Shown here piece after piece: positions 42,693-53,651 of a stretch of 64,000 nucleotides of DNA (the first letter of the stretch is position 1; the number at the start of each line of letters is the position of its first letter). The translations under genes were made by a program, and so were the position numbers. The DNA comes from Acidobacteriota bacterium (GTDB taxonomy: Bacteria > Acidobacteriota > Thermoanaerobaculia > Multivoradales > Multivoraceae). Location of the stretch: assembly GCA_026707545.1 (NCBI GenBank), contig JAPOWR010000001.1, positions 1,265,778 to 1,329,777 of the forward strand. The letters are read 5' to 3'. Below the pieces are notes generated by a model. The model saw only the letters and a program-made list of their open reading frames with translations. It was not told the DNA's origin and did not search any database.

Positions 42693-44731
42693 CAACCCAT
42701 CACCTTGACTTCCCGAAGTTCCTTCAGGCGGTCGCGCAACACCGCTGCCTGTTCGAACTCGAGCCGTCGGGAGGCCTGCTTCATCGCCTTTTCCAGGCGC
42801 GCGATGCGGCGCTCCAGGGGCATCTCCGGTGCGTCCTCGCGCAGGAGGTCTTCCACCGCCTTCTCTGCTGCCGCACCGGCCTTGTGCAGGTAGTCCAGGT
42901 TGCTCATCTGCACCAGCGGACTGTGTACGTCCTTGAGGATGGAGGCCGGCTCGATCCCGTGCTCCCGGTTGTAGCGCGCCTGCAGGCGCCGGCGCCGCGC
43001 GGTCTCCCGGACCGAGCGGTCGATCGACTCGGTTCGCTGGTCGGCGTAGAAGATGACTCGTCCGTTCAGGTTGCGCGCCGCGCGGCCGGCAGTCTGGATC
43101 AGTGACACCTCGCTGCGCAGGAACCCCTCCCTGTCGGCGTCCAGAATCGCGACCACCGAGACCTCGGGGAGGTCGAGTCCCTCCCGCAGGAGGTTGATGC
43201 CGACCAGAATGTCGAACTCGCCGCGCCGAAGCGCGGTCGTGATCTCGACCCGCTCCAGGGTGTCGATGTCGCTGTGCAGATAGCGCACCCGGAGATCCAG
43301 CTCGGTCAGGTACTGCGTCAGCTCCTCGGCCATCCGCTTGGTCAGCGTTGTTACCAGCACCCGCTCGCGGCGTTCGATCGCCGCCCGCGCCTCTTCCACC
43401 AGGTCGTCGATCTGGTTCGCGGAAGGTCGCAGTTCGATCCGGGGATCGAGCAGGCCGGTCGGCCTGATGACCTGTTCGACGACCACGCCGGCGGTCCGTT
43501 CCAGTTCGAACGGCCCCGGCGTGGCCGAGACGTAGATCCTCTGTCCGCAACGCTCTTCGAACTCGTCGAACCGGAGCGGCCGGTTGTCCAGGGCGCTCGG
43601 CAGGCGGAAGCCGAACTCCACCAGCGTCTCCTTGCGCGCGCGGTCGCCGTGGTACATCCCATGCACCTGCGGAATCGACTGGTGGCTTTCGTCGACCACC
43701 AGCAGGAAGTCCTCGGGCAGATAGTCCAGGAAGGTCGGCGGAGCCTGACCCGGCGCCCTGCCGGAGAGGTGGCGCGAGTAGTTCTCGATGCCGGCGCAGG
43801 AGCCGAGTTCGCGCAGCATCTCCAGGTCGTAGCGGGTCCGCTGCTCCAGGCGCTGCATCTCGAGCAGACGGTTCTCGCGCTCGAGGGCGACCAGGTGCTC
43901 GCCCAGTTCCTCCTCGATCGAGCGGATGGCCCTCCGCATCCGTTCCTCCGGAGTCACGTAGTGGTTGCGCGGAAAGACCGGCAGCCGGTCGATTTCCTCC
44001 AGCACGCGTCCCGTGATCACGTCGAAGCGGCAGACCCGGTCGATCTCGTCTCCGAAGTACTCGACCCGGATGCCCCGGTCATCGTAGGCCGGGAGGATCT
44101 CGAGCACGTCCCCGCGTACCCGGAAGCTGCCGTGAAACAGATCGAGCCGGGTACGCTCGTACTGCATCTCGGCCAGGCTTCGCTGTGCCCGCTCGAGCGG
44201 CAGCTCGGTGCCGCGCTCGAAGAACTGGAGCATCGAGAAGAAGACGTCGGGCGCGCCCAGACCGTAGATGCAGGACACGGAGGCCACGACGAGCACGTCC
44301 CGTCGCTCGAAAAGGGAGATCGTCGCCCGCAGCCGCAGGCGGTCGATCTCGTCGTTGATGCTCGTTTCCTTCTCGATGTAGGTATCGGATTGCGGGACGT
44401 AGGCCTCGGGCTGGTAGTAGTCGTAGTAGGAGACGAAGTACTCCACCGCGTTGTTCGGAAAGAAGCTCTTGAACTCCTGGTAGAGCTGGGCCGCCAGCGT
44501 CTTGTTGTGCGACAGGACCAGCGTGGGCCGGTTCACCGCCTCGATCACCTTGGCGATCGTGTACGTCTTGCCGGAACCGGTGACCCCGAGCAGCACCTGC
44601 TCGGGAACGTCGTCCTCGAGACCGGCCACGAGTTCTGCGATCGCCGCGGGTTGATCACCCTGCGGCCGGAACGGAGAGATGAGCTCGAAGCGTCCTCCGG
44701 CCCCACTCCTCGGATCGAGGCGCCGGTACAG
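42692..44731 (-). CDS. uvrB: Excinuclease ABC subunit B, probable CTG start
   Basis: The damage-verifying helicase-like subunit of nucleotide excision repair. From CTG at 44731 it has 679 residues, the usual UvrB length, including the indispensable [18 protein letters not shown] opening. An internal GTG at 44629 would remove this conserved start. No ATG, GTG or TTG lies in frame upstream of it, whereas GGAGGTG sits 5 bases before the CTG. Other motifs: [15 protein letters not shown], the beta-hairpin [23 protein letters not shown] and [14 protein letters not shown], plus a C-terminal UVR domain. Confidence 0.95.
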   Translation of the reverse strand: MYRRLDPRSGAGGRFELISPFRPQGDQPAAIAELVAGLEDDVPEQVLLGVTGSGKTYTIAKVIEAVNRPTLVLSHNKTLAAQLYQEFKSFFPNNAVEYFVSYYDYYQPEAYVPQSDTYIEKETSINDEIDRLRLRATISLFERRDVLVVASVSCIYGLGAPDVFFSMLQFFERGTELPLERAQRSLAEMQYERTRLDLFHGSFRVRGDVLEILPAYDDRGIRVEYFGDEIDRVCRFDVITGRVLEEIDRLPVFPRNHYVTPEERMRRAIRSIEEELGEHLVALERENRLLEMQRLEQRTRYDLEMLRELGSCAGIENYSRHLSGRAPGQAPPTFLDYLPEDFLLVVDESHQSIPQVHGMYHGDRARKETLVEFGFRLPSALDNRPLRFDEFEERCGQRIYVSATPGPFELERTAGVVVEQVIRPTGLLDPRIELRPSANQIDDLVEEARAAIERRERVLVTTLTKRMAEELTQYLTELDLRVRYLHSDIDTLERVEITTALRRGEFDILVGINLLREGLDLPEVSVVAILDADREGFLRSEVSLIQTAGRAARNLNGRVIFYADQRTESIDRSVRETARRRRLQARYNREHGIEPASILKDVHSPLVQMSNLDYLHKAGAAAEKAVEDLLREDAPEMPLERRIARLEKAMKQASRRLEFEQAAVLRDRLKELREVKVMG

Positions 44732-44732
44732 G

Positions 44733-45200
44733 TCACACCTCCGGTCCGGAAGCCGCGATCCGTTCGAGACGCTCGGTCAGGCGACGCACGTCGTCGCGGT
44801 CGAGGAGTCCGCGCTCGGCCCGGCGCAGCGCGTCGGTGAGGGCCATCTGCAGCCGACGGTTGTCGGCCGGCGTCGCGGGACGGGACCGGTAGCGTTCGAG
44901 GACGGAATCAAAGGCCCGGTCGAGACGGTTGCGTTCTTCCGACGTGGTGTCCTCAGGCAATGTCTCCATGATGCGACCGCGACCGAAGTCCAGCACGAAC
45001 TCGAGCAGTTCATCGGCCTGGGTCAAGGCCACCACCAGGCCGATCACCAGCAGCAGCACGAGCAACCCGCATCCGGCGAACCCTGCGATCAGACAACCTC
45101 GCCGCGTGTTCTCCGGATCCCGCGGCCGAGTCGCCGACGGCTCGGGAAAGGGCTCCGGCAACGGCGGCAGGTCGCGCGGCTGCTCGGCTTCGGGCGTCAT
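44733..45200 (-). CDS. Single-pass membrane protein upstream of uvrB
   Basis: 155 residues: a proline-rich cytoplasmic head (about 1-33), one helix ([25 protein letters not shown], about 35-60) and a helical soluble tail with many acidic and basic residues. I do not recognise it. The TGA is one base before the uvrB CTG. The ATG at 45200 is near a possible -10 TATCAT (45213-45218, minus strand), giving a leader of only a few bases. First gene of the long minus-strand cluster. Confidence 0.7.
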   Translation of the reverse strand: MTPEAEQPRDLPPLPEPFPEPSATRPRDPENTRRGCLIAGFAGCGLLVLLLVIGLVVALTQADELLEFVLDFGRGRIMETLPEDTTSEERNRLDRAFDSVLERYRSRPATPADNRRLQMALTDALRRAERGLLDRDDVRRLTERLERIAASGPEV

Positions 45201-45218
45201 GAGTCGGGCCGTATGATA
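45189..45218. promoter_or_regulatory. Overlapping divergent promoter of pbp1A-like and uvrB cluster
   Basis: Only 26 bases separate the two start codons. On the plus strand TTCGGG (45189-45194), 17 bases, TATGAT (45212-45217) would start transcription at about the ATG at 45227. On the minus strand TATCAT overlaps the same bases. Polymerases could not occupy both at once. Confidence 0.45.
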
Positions 45219-45226
45219 CGCGCGTG

Positions 45227-47704
45227 ATGGAGGCGCTGCGGAACGCCCTGCGACCCGTTGCCGACTGGGCCTTGCGGCACTGGCGCTGGCTCACGCCCAT
45301 TGCCGTGACACCCATCGCCGGCGTCCTGCTGGGCATCTCGGTGGCCGCGGCGATCGATCTGCCGCAGGTCGAGACGGTCGCCGAGTTGAACCCGAGCCAG
45401 ATCACCCGGCTACTCGATCGCCGCGGCGAGGTGTTCCGGAGCTACTCCGTGCAGAAGCGGATCATGCTTGCCGGGGGCGAGGTGCCGGAGGTCTTCGAGC
45501 GCGTGCTGCTGAGCGCGGAGGACCGGAACTTCTACAGGCACAGCGGCTTCGACATCATCGGGGTGCTGCGCGCGACGGTGCAGAACTGGCGCCGGGGCGA
45601 GCGCTTCTCGGGCGCCTCCACGATCACCATGCAGGTGGCGCGAACGTTGTTCCTGGGCCGCGAGAAGGTCTGGAGCCGGAAGATCCGGGAAACGCTGCTC
45701 GCAGTCCATCTCGAGAAGCGCCTGAGCAAGCAGCAGATCCTCACGCTGTACTGCAACCTGACCTACTTCGGCCACGGCAACTACGGCCTGGAAGCCGCCT
45801 CGCGCTACTACTTCGGCAAACCGGCCGCCGAGCTCGACCACGTGGAAGCGGCCACCCTCGTCGCGGTGCTGCCAGCTCCAAGCGTGTGGACGCCGTATCT
45901 GCGCCCCGAGCTCGTCCGCGGCCGGCGCAACGCGATCCTCGAGGTCATCGCCGAGCGGGACGTGATCACGAGACGGCAGGCCGAAGAGGCAACGACCAGA
46001 CCGCTGGGCGTCGTCAAGCAGCGCGAGACGAAGCCGGTGGCCCCGTACTTCGCTGAACGGGTCCGCGTCGATCTCTACCGCAAATACGGCCAGAAAGGCC
46101 TCTACGAGCGTGGCCTGCAGGTCAGGACGACCCTGGATCCCCGGATGCAGCACGCCGCGAAGCGCGCCCTGCGTCAGGGTCTGGTTCGGATCGACCGGCT
46201 GCGCGGCTATCGAGGCCCGGCGTCACGGCTCGACCGGGACGATCTCGAGACGGAGGCTCTCGCCGACTCGGCCGGGGGGCTCCTCGTTCGCTGGCACGAC
46301 TTCGAACCGGAGGCCGGCGCCTGGGCGCCCGGCGTGGTTCTCCGGCGCGGCCGGCGCGAAGCGGAAATCCGCATCGGAGAGCACCGTTTCGTGCTCCATC
46401 CCGAGGGATACGCCTGGACCCGCCGGGACGCGCCGCCGCTCGAGCGGGGCGACATCGCGTGGTTTGAACTCCGGCCCGCCCTGGAGACCGACGCGGAGGG
46501 CGGAGCCGATCCCGGACAGCCCTGGACCCTTGAGCTCGTCCAGGAGCCGATCGTCGAGGGAGCCGTGCTGCTGCTCGAGTCGTCGACCGGCGCCGTTCGC
46601 GCCATGGTCGGCGGCTGGGACTACGAACGGAGCGAGTTCAACCGCGCGGTCCAGGCGCGGCGCCAGGTCGGTTCGCTCTTCAAACCGCTCGTGTTCGGCG
46701 CCGCGTTCGAGCACGGGTTCACGCCCGCCGACACGCTCTTCGATGCACCGGCCGTGTTCGTCGGCGTCGACAACCTGCCCAACTACAGCCCCCGCAACTA
46801 CTACCGCAAGTACCTCGGCATCCTGACGCTGCGCAAGGCGCTCGAGAAGTCGATCAACGTCACATCGGTCAAGCTGCACGACATCGTCGGCGCCGACCGG
46901 GTGGTCGACTTCGCTTACCGGGCCGGTGTTCGTTCACCGCTGCCGCCGTATCCGAGCCTGGCCCTGGGCGCCGCCGACCTGACCGTGCTCGAGGTGGCCA
47001 CCGCCTACGCCACGATCGCCAACCTGGGGGTCCACGTCGAACCGTACATGATCGAGGGCGTCACGACCCCGGACGGCCGCGAACTCGAGGCCCACGTGCC
47101 GCAGGCGGCCACCGTGTTGACGCCGGAGGTCGCCTACCTGTTGACCCATGTGCTCGCGGGTGTGGTCCAGCGGGGTACCGCCCAGTCCGCGAGGACTTTG
47201 GGACTTGCGGCCGTCGCAGGCAAGACCGGTACCACGGACGGCTTCACCGACGCCTGGTTCGCAGGATTCACTCCCAGGTACACGCTCGTCGTCTGGGTCG
47301 GCTACGACCAGCAGCGGCGGATTGGACGCAACATGACCGGAGCGGCGGCCGCCCTGCCGATCTGGAAGGAAGTGCTGCGCCTGGGCATCGAGGAAGGCTG
47401 GATCGACCGCCGCGCCACCTTCACCCGTCCCAACCGGGTACATCTCGCCCCGATCGAGTACAACTCCGGTCTCCGCCCGTCACGCCGGCCGGTGGGACAG
47501 CAACTGATCGAGGAAGCCTTCATCGTCGGCACCGAGCCGGTGCTGACCTTCGACCCCGACACCCGGCCCGTCTACGACCTGCCCTGGTACCAGCAACGGG
47601 CCCTGTACGGCGAGCCGAAGGCCGGCGAGAACATGCCCGAGGACGTCGTCGACTGGTTCCTGGTACGGGAGGCCTGGAGAGAAGACGAGGAGGAAGACTC
47701 CTAA
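45227..47704 (+). CDS. Class A penicillin-binding protein (PBP1A type)
   Basis: Bifunctional peptidoglycan glycosyltransferase-transpeptidase of 825 residues. One N-terminal helix, GT51 domain (about 75-255) with SAEDRNFYRHSGFD, GASTITMQVARTLFL and KIRETLLAVHLEKRLSK. A low-identity linker insertion lies around 330-440. The transpeptidase has VGSLFKPL (Ser in SxxK near 480), KSINVTSVK (SxN as SIN) and VAGKTGTTDGFTDAWF (KTG). The ATG follows the GTG at 45224 and may be leaderless. A polar C-terminal tail of about 70 residues is not part of the catalytic domains. Confidence 0.95.
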   Translation: MEALRNALRPVADWALRHWRWLTPIAVTPIAGVLLGISVAAAIDLPQVETVAELNPSQITRLLDRRGEVFRSYSVQKRIMLAGGEVPEVFERVLLSAEDRNFYRHSGFDIIGVLRATVQNWRRGERFSGASTITMQVARTLFLGREKVWSRKIRETLLAVHLEKRLSKQQILTLYCNLTYFGHGNYGLEAASRYYFGKPAAELDHVEAATLVAVLPAPSVWTPYLRPELVRGRRNAILEVIAERDVITRRQAEEATTRPLGVVKQRETKPVAPYFAERVRVDLYRKYGQKGLYERGLQVRTTLDPRMQHAAKRALRQGLVRIDRLRGYRGPASRLDRDDLETEALADSAGGLLVRWHDFEPEAGAWAPGVVLRRGRREAEIRIGEHRFVLHPEGYAWTRRDAPPLERGDIAWFELRPALETDAEGGADPGQPWTLELVQEPIVEGAVLLLESSTGAVRAMVGGWDYERSEFNRAVQARRQVGSLFKPLVFGAAFEHGFTPADTLFDAPAVFVGVDNLPNYSPRNYYRKYLGILTLRKALEKSINVTSVKLHDIVGADRVVDFAYRAGVRSPLPPYPSLALGAADLTVLEVATAYATIANLGVHVEPYMIEGVTTPDGRELEAHVPQAATVLTPEVAYLLTHVLAGVVQRGTAQSARTLGLAAVAGKTGTTDGFTDAWFAGFTPRYTLVVWVGYDQQRRIGRNMTGAAAALPIWKEVLRLGIEEGWIDRRATFTRPNRVHLAPIEYNSGLRPSRRPVGQQLIEEAFIVGTEPVLTFDPDTRPVYDLPWYQQRALYGEPKAGENMPEDVVDWFLVREAWREDEEEDS

Positions 47705-47711
47705 GGGCTCC

Positions 47712-49016
47712 CTAGGGCCGCTTGCCGATCAGCGCGTAGTCGCGATGGCCGTAGAGAACGTCGTCGATTTCGTCGCGCAGGCGGTTCAGTCGATCCGCCA
47801 GCTCCAGGGTCTGGCCGTCCAACCCGTCCAACGGAATCTCCGGCAGACGCTCCTCTTCGGGATAGGGACGCAGGTCGAGCCGTTCGACGCTGGAGAACCC
47901 GGAGCTCTCGAAGCTGGCCCGGAGCGTTTCCGGGTGTACCGGGCGCAGGTGCGTCGGGTCGAGCCAGAAGCTGCGCGCGGTCACACAGACGGAGAGGGGA
48001 TTCGGCGTTTCGAGCAACAGGATCCCACCGGGCCGGAGGGCCACGAATGCTAGCCGCACGAGGCGGTCGACCGCTTCCGGAGGCAGGTGCTCGATCACAT
48101 GAAAGGACACGATCCCGCCCAGCGATCCAGGCTCGAGGCCGGCCAGCGCCTCCGGCAGTTCCCCCCGCTCGACGCGAAGGCCCCGCCGCGAACAGCGGCG
48201 CACCATGGCCGCGGAGGAATCGATACCGCGGCACTCGATTCCTTCCTCCTCGAGGAGCGTCAGTGCCTCGCCCCGGCCGCAACCCAGGTCCAGTACCGGC
48301 ACCGCTTCGCGTAGCCGCGGCAGGTAGACCTCCATGCGCTCCCGGATCTCCTCCTCGCCGCCGCGGAACCGGTCCTCGAACGCCAGGTAGGCGGCATCGT
48401 CGACGATGGATCGAACGGTCCCCGCCGCTTCCTCGCCGCCCCGGTCCAGAGCCGAGCGCAAGAGACCGAGGAGTTCATCCGCTTCGCGCCGGTACCGGTC
48501 CAGCTTGCGGTCGACCCGGCCGAACAGCGCATCATCGTGCCGCATGACCTCGTCGAGGCCCTGGCGCAGGAAGTTCTCCAGGTGCCGGGTGCGCCGATCC
48601 AGTTCCCCGATGCGCTCCTCGAGCGCCCGGTCGACCTCCTCCTGGTGCCTCCGCCAATCCCGAAAGCGCTCGGCCTGATCCAGGACGTGGCCGAGCAGGA
48701 TCAGGTTGAAGACCCGTTGGCGCTCCCAGAGATCCGTCTGCGGCAGCCGAACGAAGGGGCGCAGCAACCGCTTGAAGGCCACCAGCAGGCTCCCGGCAGC
48801 GCCGCGGTGGCTGCGAATCGGGAAGGGAACGTCCCGTTCCCATAGATCGCGCCAGTCCTCGAGACGACGGGTAGGCCGATCGCCCAGGAAGTTCTCCACG
48901 TCCGGCGGTCCGCTGTCGCCGCCGGAGTTCGCGGTCTGTTCGGACGCCCCCGCGGGAACGTCCGCCTCGCTGGAGGCTCTACGTCTCAGGCACGACCTCG
49001 AGTGCGACTTCGGCAA
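47712..49016 (-). CDS. SAM-dependent methyltransferase with N-terminal coiled-coil
   Basis: 434 residues. The first half is a charged helical region (about 90-200) likely to form a coiled coil (RRHQEEVDRALEERIGELDRRTRHLENFL). The second half is a class I methyltransferase: VPVLDLGCGRGEALTLLEEEG (SAM motif I), GIDSSAAMVRRC, SFHVIEHLPPEAVDRL, ILLLETPNP. This layout recalls O-antigen chain terminators such as WbdD, where a coiled coil sets chain length; here no kinase domain or O-antigen locus is present. The TTG start overlaps the rplI end by 38 bases; a CTG at 48989 is another candidate. Confidence 0.85.
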   Translation of the reverse strand: MPKSHSRSCLRRRASSEADVPAGASEQTANSGGDSGPPDVENFLGDRPTRRLEDWRDLWERDVPFPIRSHRGAAGSLLVAFKRLLRPFVRLPQTDLWERQRVFNLILLGHVLDQAERFRDWRRHQEEVDRALEERIGELDRRTRHLENFLRQGLDEVMRHDDALFGRVDRKLDRYRREADELLGLLRSALDRGGEEAAGTVRSIVDDAAYLAFEDRFRGGEEEIRERMEVYLPRLREAVPVLDLGCGRGEALTLLEEEGIECRGIDSSAAMVRRCSRRGLRVERGELPEALAGLEPGSLGGIVSFHVIEHLPPEAVDRLVRLAFVALRPGGILLLETPNPLSVCVTARSFWLDPTHLRPVHPETLRASFESSGFSSVERLDLRPYPEEERLPEIPLDGLDGQTLELADRLNRLRDEIDDVLYGHRDYALIGKRP

Positions 49017-49425
49017 TCACTTCCGTGTGCAGGTCGACCCGCACCACATGATCGCCAAGGGCCTTGATGCCGCCCGACAGGTCCACCATCCGTCGATGCA
49101 CCTGGACGCCCTTGGCCGCCAGCGCCTCGACCACTTCTGCCGGCGTCACGGACCCGTAGAGAGTTCCCGTCTCGCTCGCCCGCTTGGCGATCTCGATCTT
49201 CAGGGCCGCGAGTTCGGCCGCGACCTCCGCTGCAGCCGAGCGCTCCGCCGCGTGCCTGGCGTCGAACTTCGCCCGCTGGGACTCGAACCAGTGCCGGTTC
49301 GCCACAGTGGACGGGGCGGCAAGCTCCCTCGGGTACAAGTAGTTGCGTGCGTAGCCGGGCTTCACGTCGACGACTTCGCCGCGCGTACCGAGCCCCCTCA
49401 TGTCCTGAAGCAGGATGACTTCCAT
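48979..49425 (-). CDS. rplI: 50S ribosomal protein L9
   Basis: 148 residues: N-terminal rRNA-binding domain MEVILLQDMRGLGTRGEVVDVKPGYARNYL, long connecting helix, and C-terminal domain (VEALAAKGVQVHRRMVDL). ATG at 49425 is the natural start. In the rpsF-rpsR-rplI operon. Confidence 0.97.
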   Translation of the reverse strand: MEVILLQDMRGLGTRGEVVDVKPGYARNYLYPRELAAPSTVANRHWFESQRAKFDARHAAERSAAAEVAAELAALKIEIAKRASETGTLYGSVTPAEVVEALAAKGVQVHRRMVDLSGGIKALGDHVVRVDLHTEVIAEVALEVVPET

Positions 49426-49460
49426 CTCTTGTTCCTCGTCCGCCCCCGGCTCTGGACCGT

Positions 49461-49691
49461 TCAGTCGGTCGTGTACGGAATCAGGGCCAGGAATCGGGCC
49501 CGCCGGATGGCCCGGGCCAGCATTCTCTGATGCCGGGCCGAGTTGCCCGAGATCCTGCGCGGGAGGATCTTCGCCCTCTCCGGCACGAACGGCCGCAGAG
49601 TCGCGACGTCCTTGTAGTCGATGTACTCGATCCCGTCCGCGGTGAACTTGCACACCTTGCGGCGACGGAAGAAGGTTCTGCGTTTCGGCAT
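49461..49691 (-). CDS. rpsR: 30S ribosomal protein S18
   Basis: 76 residues. The family signature [26 protein letters not shown] and [21 protein letters not shown] are intact. The N-terminus carries a single Cys (VCKF), not a full zinc-binding set. Placed between rpsF and rplI; ssb, often inserted here, is 10 kb away. Confidence 0.97.
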   Translation of the reverse strand: MPKRRTFFRRRKVCKFTADGIEYIDYKDVATLRPFVPERAKILPRRISGNSARHQRMLARAIRRARFLALIPYTTD

Positions 49692-49705
49692 CTCTCTCGA
49701 CTCCC

Positions 49706-50074
49706 CTAGCTGGCCGTCTCGGCGAGTACCGTCGACCGGACCGGAGCCTTGCCCTTGCTTGCCGCGCGCTTCAGATCGAGGTCCGTGCGCACGACGAGGT
49801 GACGCAGGATGCGCTCGTTCTGGAGCATCCGCTGCCCGACCTCGGCAAGGTTGTTGTCGCCTCCGTCCGACTCCAGGTAGTAGACGTGGTAGCGCCCCTC
49901 GGTGAACTTCCGGATGGGATAGGCGAGCCGGCGCTTACCCCAGGATTCCTCCTGGGTAATCCGGGTCTTGCCGCCCGCCGTCAGCAGCTCGGCAAACCCA
50001 TCGCTCAACCGCACCGTCTCCTCGTCCGAGAGGCGCGGGTCCGCTATGAAGACCAGTTCGTATGTCCGTGTCAA
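49706..50074 (-). CDS. rpsF: 30S ribosomal protein S6
   Basis: 122 residues with a TTG start at 50074 supported by GAGGACG about 6 bases upstream. Core segments [37 protein letters not shown] and [15 protein letters not shown] are typical. Partner of S18 on the platform of the small subunit. Confidence 0.97.
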   Translation of the reverse strand: MTRTYELVFIADPRLSDEETVRLSDGFAELLTAGGKTRITQEESWGKRRLAYPIRKFTEGRYHVYYLESDGGDNNLAEVGQRMLQNERILRHLVVRTDLDLKRAASKGKAPVRSTVLAETAS

Positions 50075-50147
50075 TCGTTCGTCCTCGTCGTGTTCGTTGG
50101 CATCAGGGCCGCAACGAATCGGCGGCGGAATCTATCATGGCCTCCCG

Positions 50148-52220
<2,073 letters not shown>

Positions 52221-52250
52221 TATCCGTTTCCCCTCATCCGTAGTAAGAGT

Positions 52251-52928
52251 TCATCCGTTGTATTCGTTCATCGTGATGTCGACACCGCGGTTGGCCCAGC
52301 TCAGGACGCAGTCGGCCGCCCGGCACACCATGCGCGCCGCCGCTTCGACTTCCCCGCCTGCGAAGGGAGCGAGCACGAAGTCCGTGAGGTCCCCCTTCCT
52401 GCCGCCCGCACTTCCATCCGCTTCTTCTGCTCCCTCCGCCGCGATGCCCAACCGGAGCCGGGGCACCTCAGTGGTGCGCAGGTTCTCGATGATCGACTCC
52501 ATTCCCCGGTGACCGCCCGGACTGCCCCTGCCGCGAAGGCGCAGCCTTCCCAAGGGAAGATGGACTTCGTCGTAGACGACCAGGATGTTCTCCGGAGCAT
52601 AGCCATTTCGTTCACTGAGACAGCGCGCACTGTAGCCGCTACGGTTCATGTAGGTCTGGGGAATAGCCAGATCGACCGGGGTCGCCGCGCTCCAGAGCGC
52701 TCCGCAGACCTTCAGGCCGAGACGGACGTCCAGTCGCCGGGCCAGTTCCTCGACCACGCGAAAGCCGAGGTTGTGACGCGTGTCGGAGTACCGCTCGCCC
52801 GGATTGCCCAGACCGAGGACCAGCCGCGGCGGCTCGTCGGCGCCACCCCTAGAGCCGCCAAACCCGTCGCGGACTCCGTGTTTGGCCCCAGCCCCCACCT
52901 CCCTTGCGCCTTGCGCCTGAGAACTCAC
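52251..52928 (-). CDS. pth: Peptidyl-tRNA hydrolase with repeat-derived N-terminus
   Basis: Releases peptides from drop-off peptidyl-tRNA. The core starts RLVLGLGNPGERYSDTRHNLGF (catalytic His in TRHNLGF) and has TYMNRSGYSA, VVYDEVHLPLGRLRLRGRGSPGGHRGMESI. In the normal enzyme the LGLGNPG strand is preceded by only two or three residues. Here the first usable start, GTG at 52928, adds about 35 residues encoded by the dispersed CTAG repeat, EVGAGAKHGVRDGFGG and so on. CTG before VLGLGNPG is the alternative start, giving a standard length of about 190. The rplY stop also lies in the repeat. Prs-rplY-pth order is conserved. Confidence 0.93.
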   Translation of the reverse strand: MSSQAQGAREVGAGAKHGVRDGFGGSRGGADEPPRLVLGLGNPGERYSDTRHNLGFRVVEELARRLDVRLGLKVCGALWSAATPVDLAIPQTYMNRSGYSARCLSERNGYAPENILVVYDEVHLPLGRLRLRGRGSPGGHRGMESIIENLRTTEVPRLRLGIAAEGAEEADGSAGGRKGDLTDFVLAPFAGGEVEAAARMVCRAADCVLSWANRGVDITMNEYNG

Positions 52929-52959
52929 TCCGTTTGCGTTCCACGGCGCAAGCCGCTAG
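52849..52959. repeat. Dispersed CTAG-bounded repeat, copy B
   Basis: Minus strand reads CTAGCGGCTTGCGCCG at 52959 and ends GGGTTTGGCGGCTCTAG at 52849. It aligns with copy A along its outer 60 and inner 50 bases, without the extra internal segment. Its left CTAG (read on this strand) provides the TAG stop of rplY, and its body encodes the N-terminal extension of pth. Confidence 0.75.
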
Positions 52960-53624
52960 GCGTCTTCGTCCTCCGACTCCGTCTTCGCGCCGACCATCTC
53001 GGGCTCCTCGGCCACGGCCTCCAGCAGCTCGTCCTCCTCTGCGACCTCTTCCTCCTCTTCGATGACCTTCTTCGCGGCCACCGACACGATGACGCGGCTC
53101 TCGTCGTCCTCCAGCCGCACCGCCGAGGGGAGAACGAGTTCGCCGGCCTCCACGTGCTGGCCGATGTGAAGCGGCTCGACATCGAGTTCGATCGAAGCCG
53201 GAATGTCGCCGGGCAGGCAGACGACTCCCACCTCGCGGGTGATGAACTCCAGCAGGCCGCCTTCGTTCCTGACTCCCTCGGGGCTTCCGACCAGTGCGAT
53301 CGGCACCGAGACCTGCACTTCCTGGTCCATCTTCACGCGCAGAAAGTCGATGTGAACCAGGGACCCGGTCAGGGGGTTCCACTGCAGATCGCGGATCATC
53401 GTGTGGCGCGTGCGATCCGTACCCTCCAGTTGGAGCAGGAAGACGGCATTCTCGCCGCCTTCCCGGATCAGCGTCTGCACGCTCTTGCCGTCGACCCGGA
53501 TGGCCGCCGAATCGCCCTCGCCGCCGTACACGACGGCCGGGATCTCACCCGCCGCGCGGAGGCGGCGGTTCGCGTTCTTGCCGGTCTGCTCACGCAGCCG
53601 GACGGTGACGGTCGGTTCGCTCAC
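52956..53624 (-). CDS. rplY: 50S ribosomal protein L25 (CTC form)
   Basis: 222 residues, the two-domain general-stress form. The N-terminal 5S rRNA-binding domain has LREQTGKNANRRLRAAGEIPAVVYGG and the C-terminal TL5-like domain GSPEGVRNEGGLLEFITREVGVVCLPGDIPASIELDV. The end is a long Glu-rich tail. The stop TAG lies inside the repeat. Between prs and pth, as in most bacteria. Confidence 0.96.
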   Translation of the reverse strand: MSEPTVTVRLREQTGKNANRRLRAAGEIPAVVYGGEGDSAAIRVDGKSVQTLIREGGENAVFLLQLEGTDRTRHTMIRDLQWNPLTGSLVHIDFLRVKMDQEVQVSVPIALVGSPEGVRNEGGLLEFITREVGVVCLPGDIPASIELDVEPLHIGQHVEAGELVLPSAVRLEDDESRVIVSVAAKKVIEEEEEVAEEDELLEAVAEEPEMVGAKTESEDEDA

Positions 53625-53651
53625 GTCGAACTCCTTGGTGTCCTGAACAGC

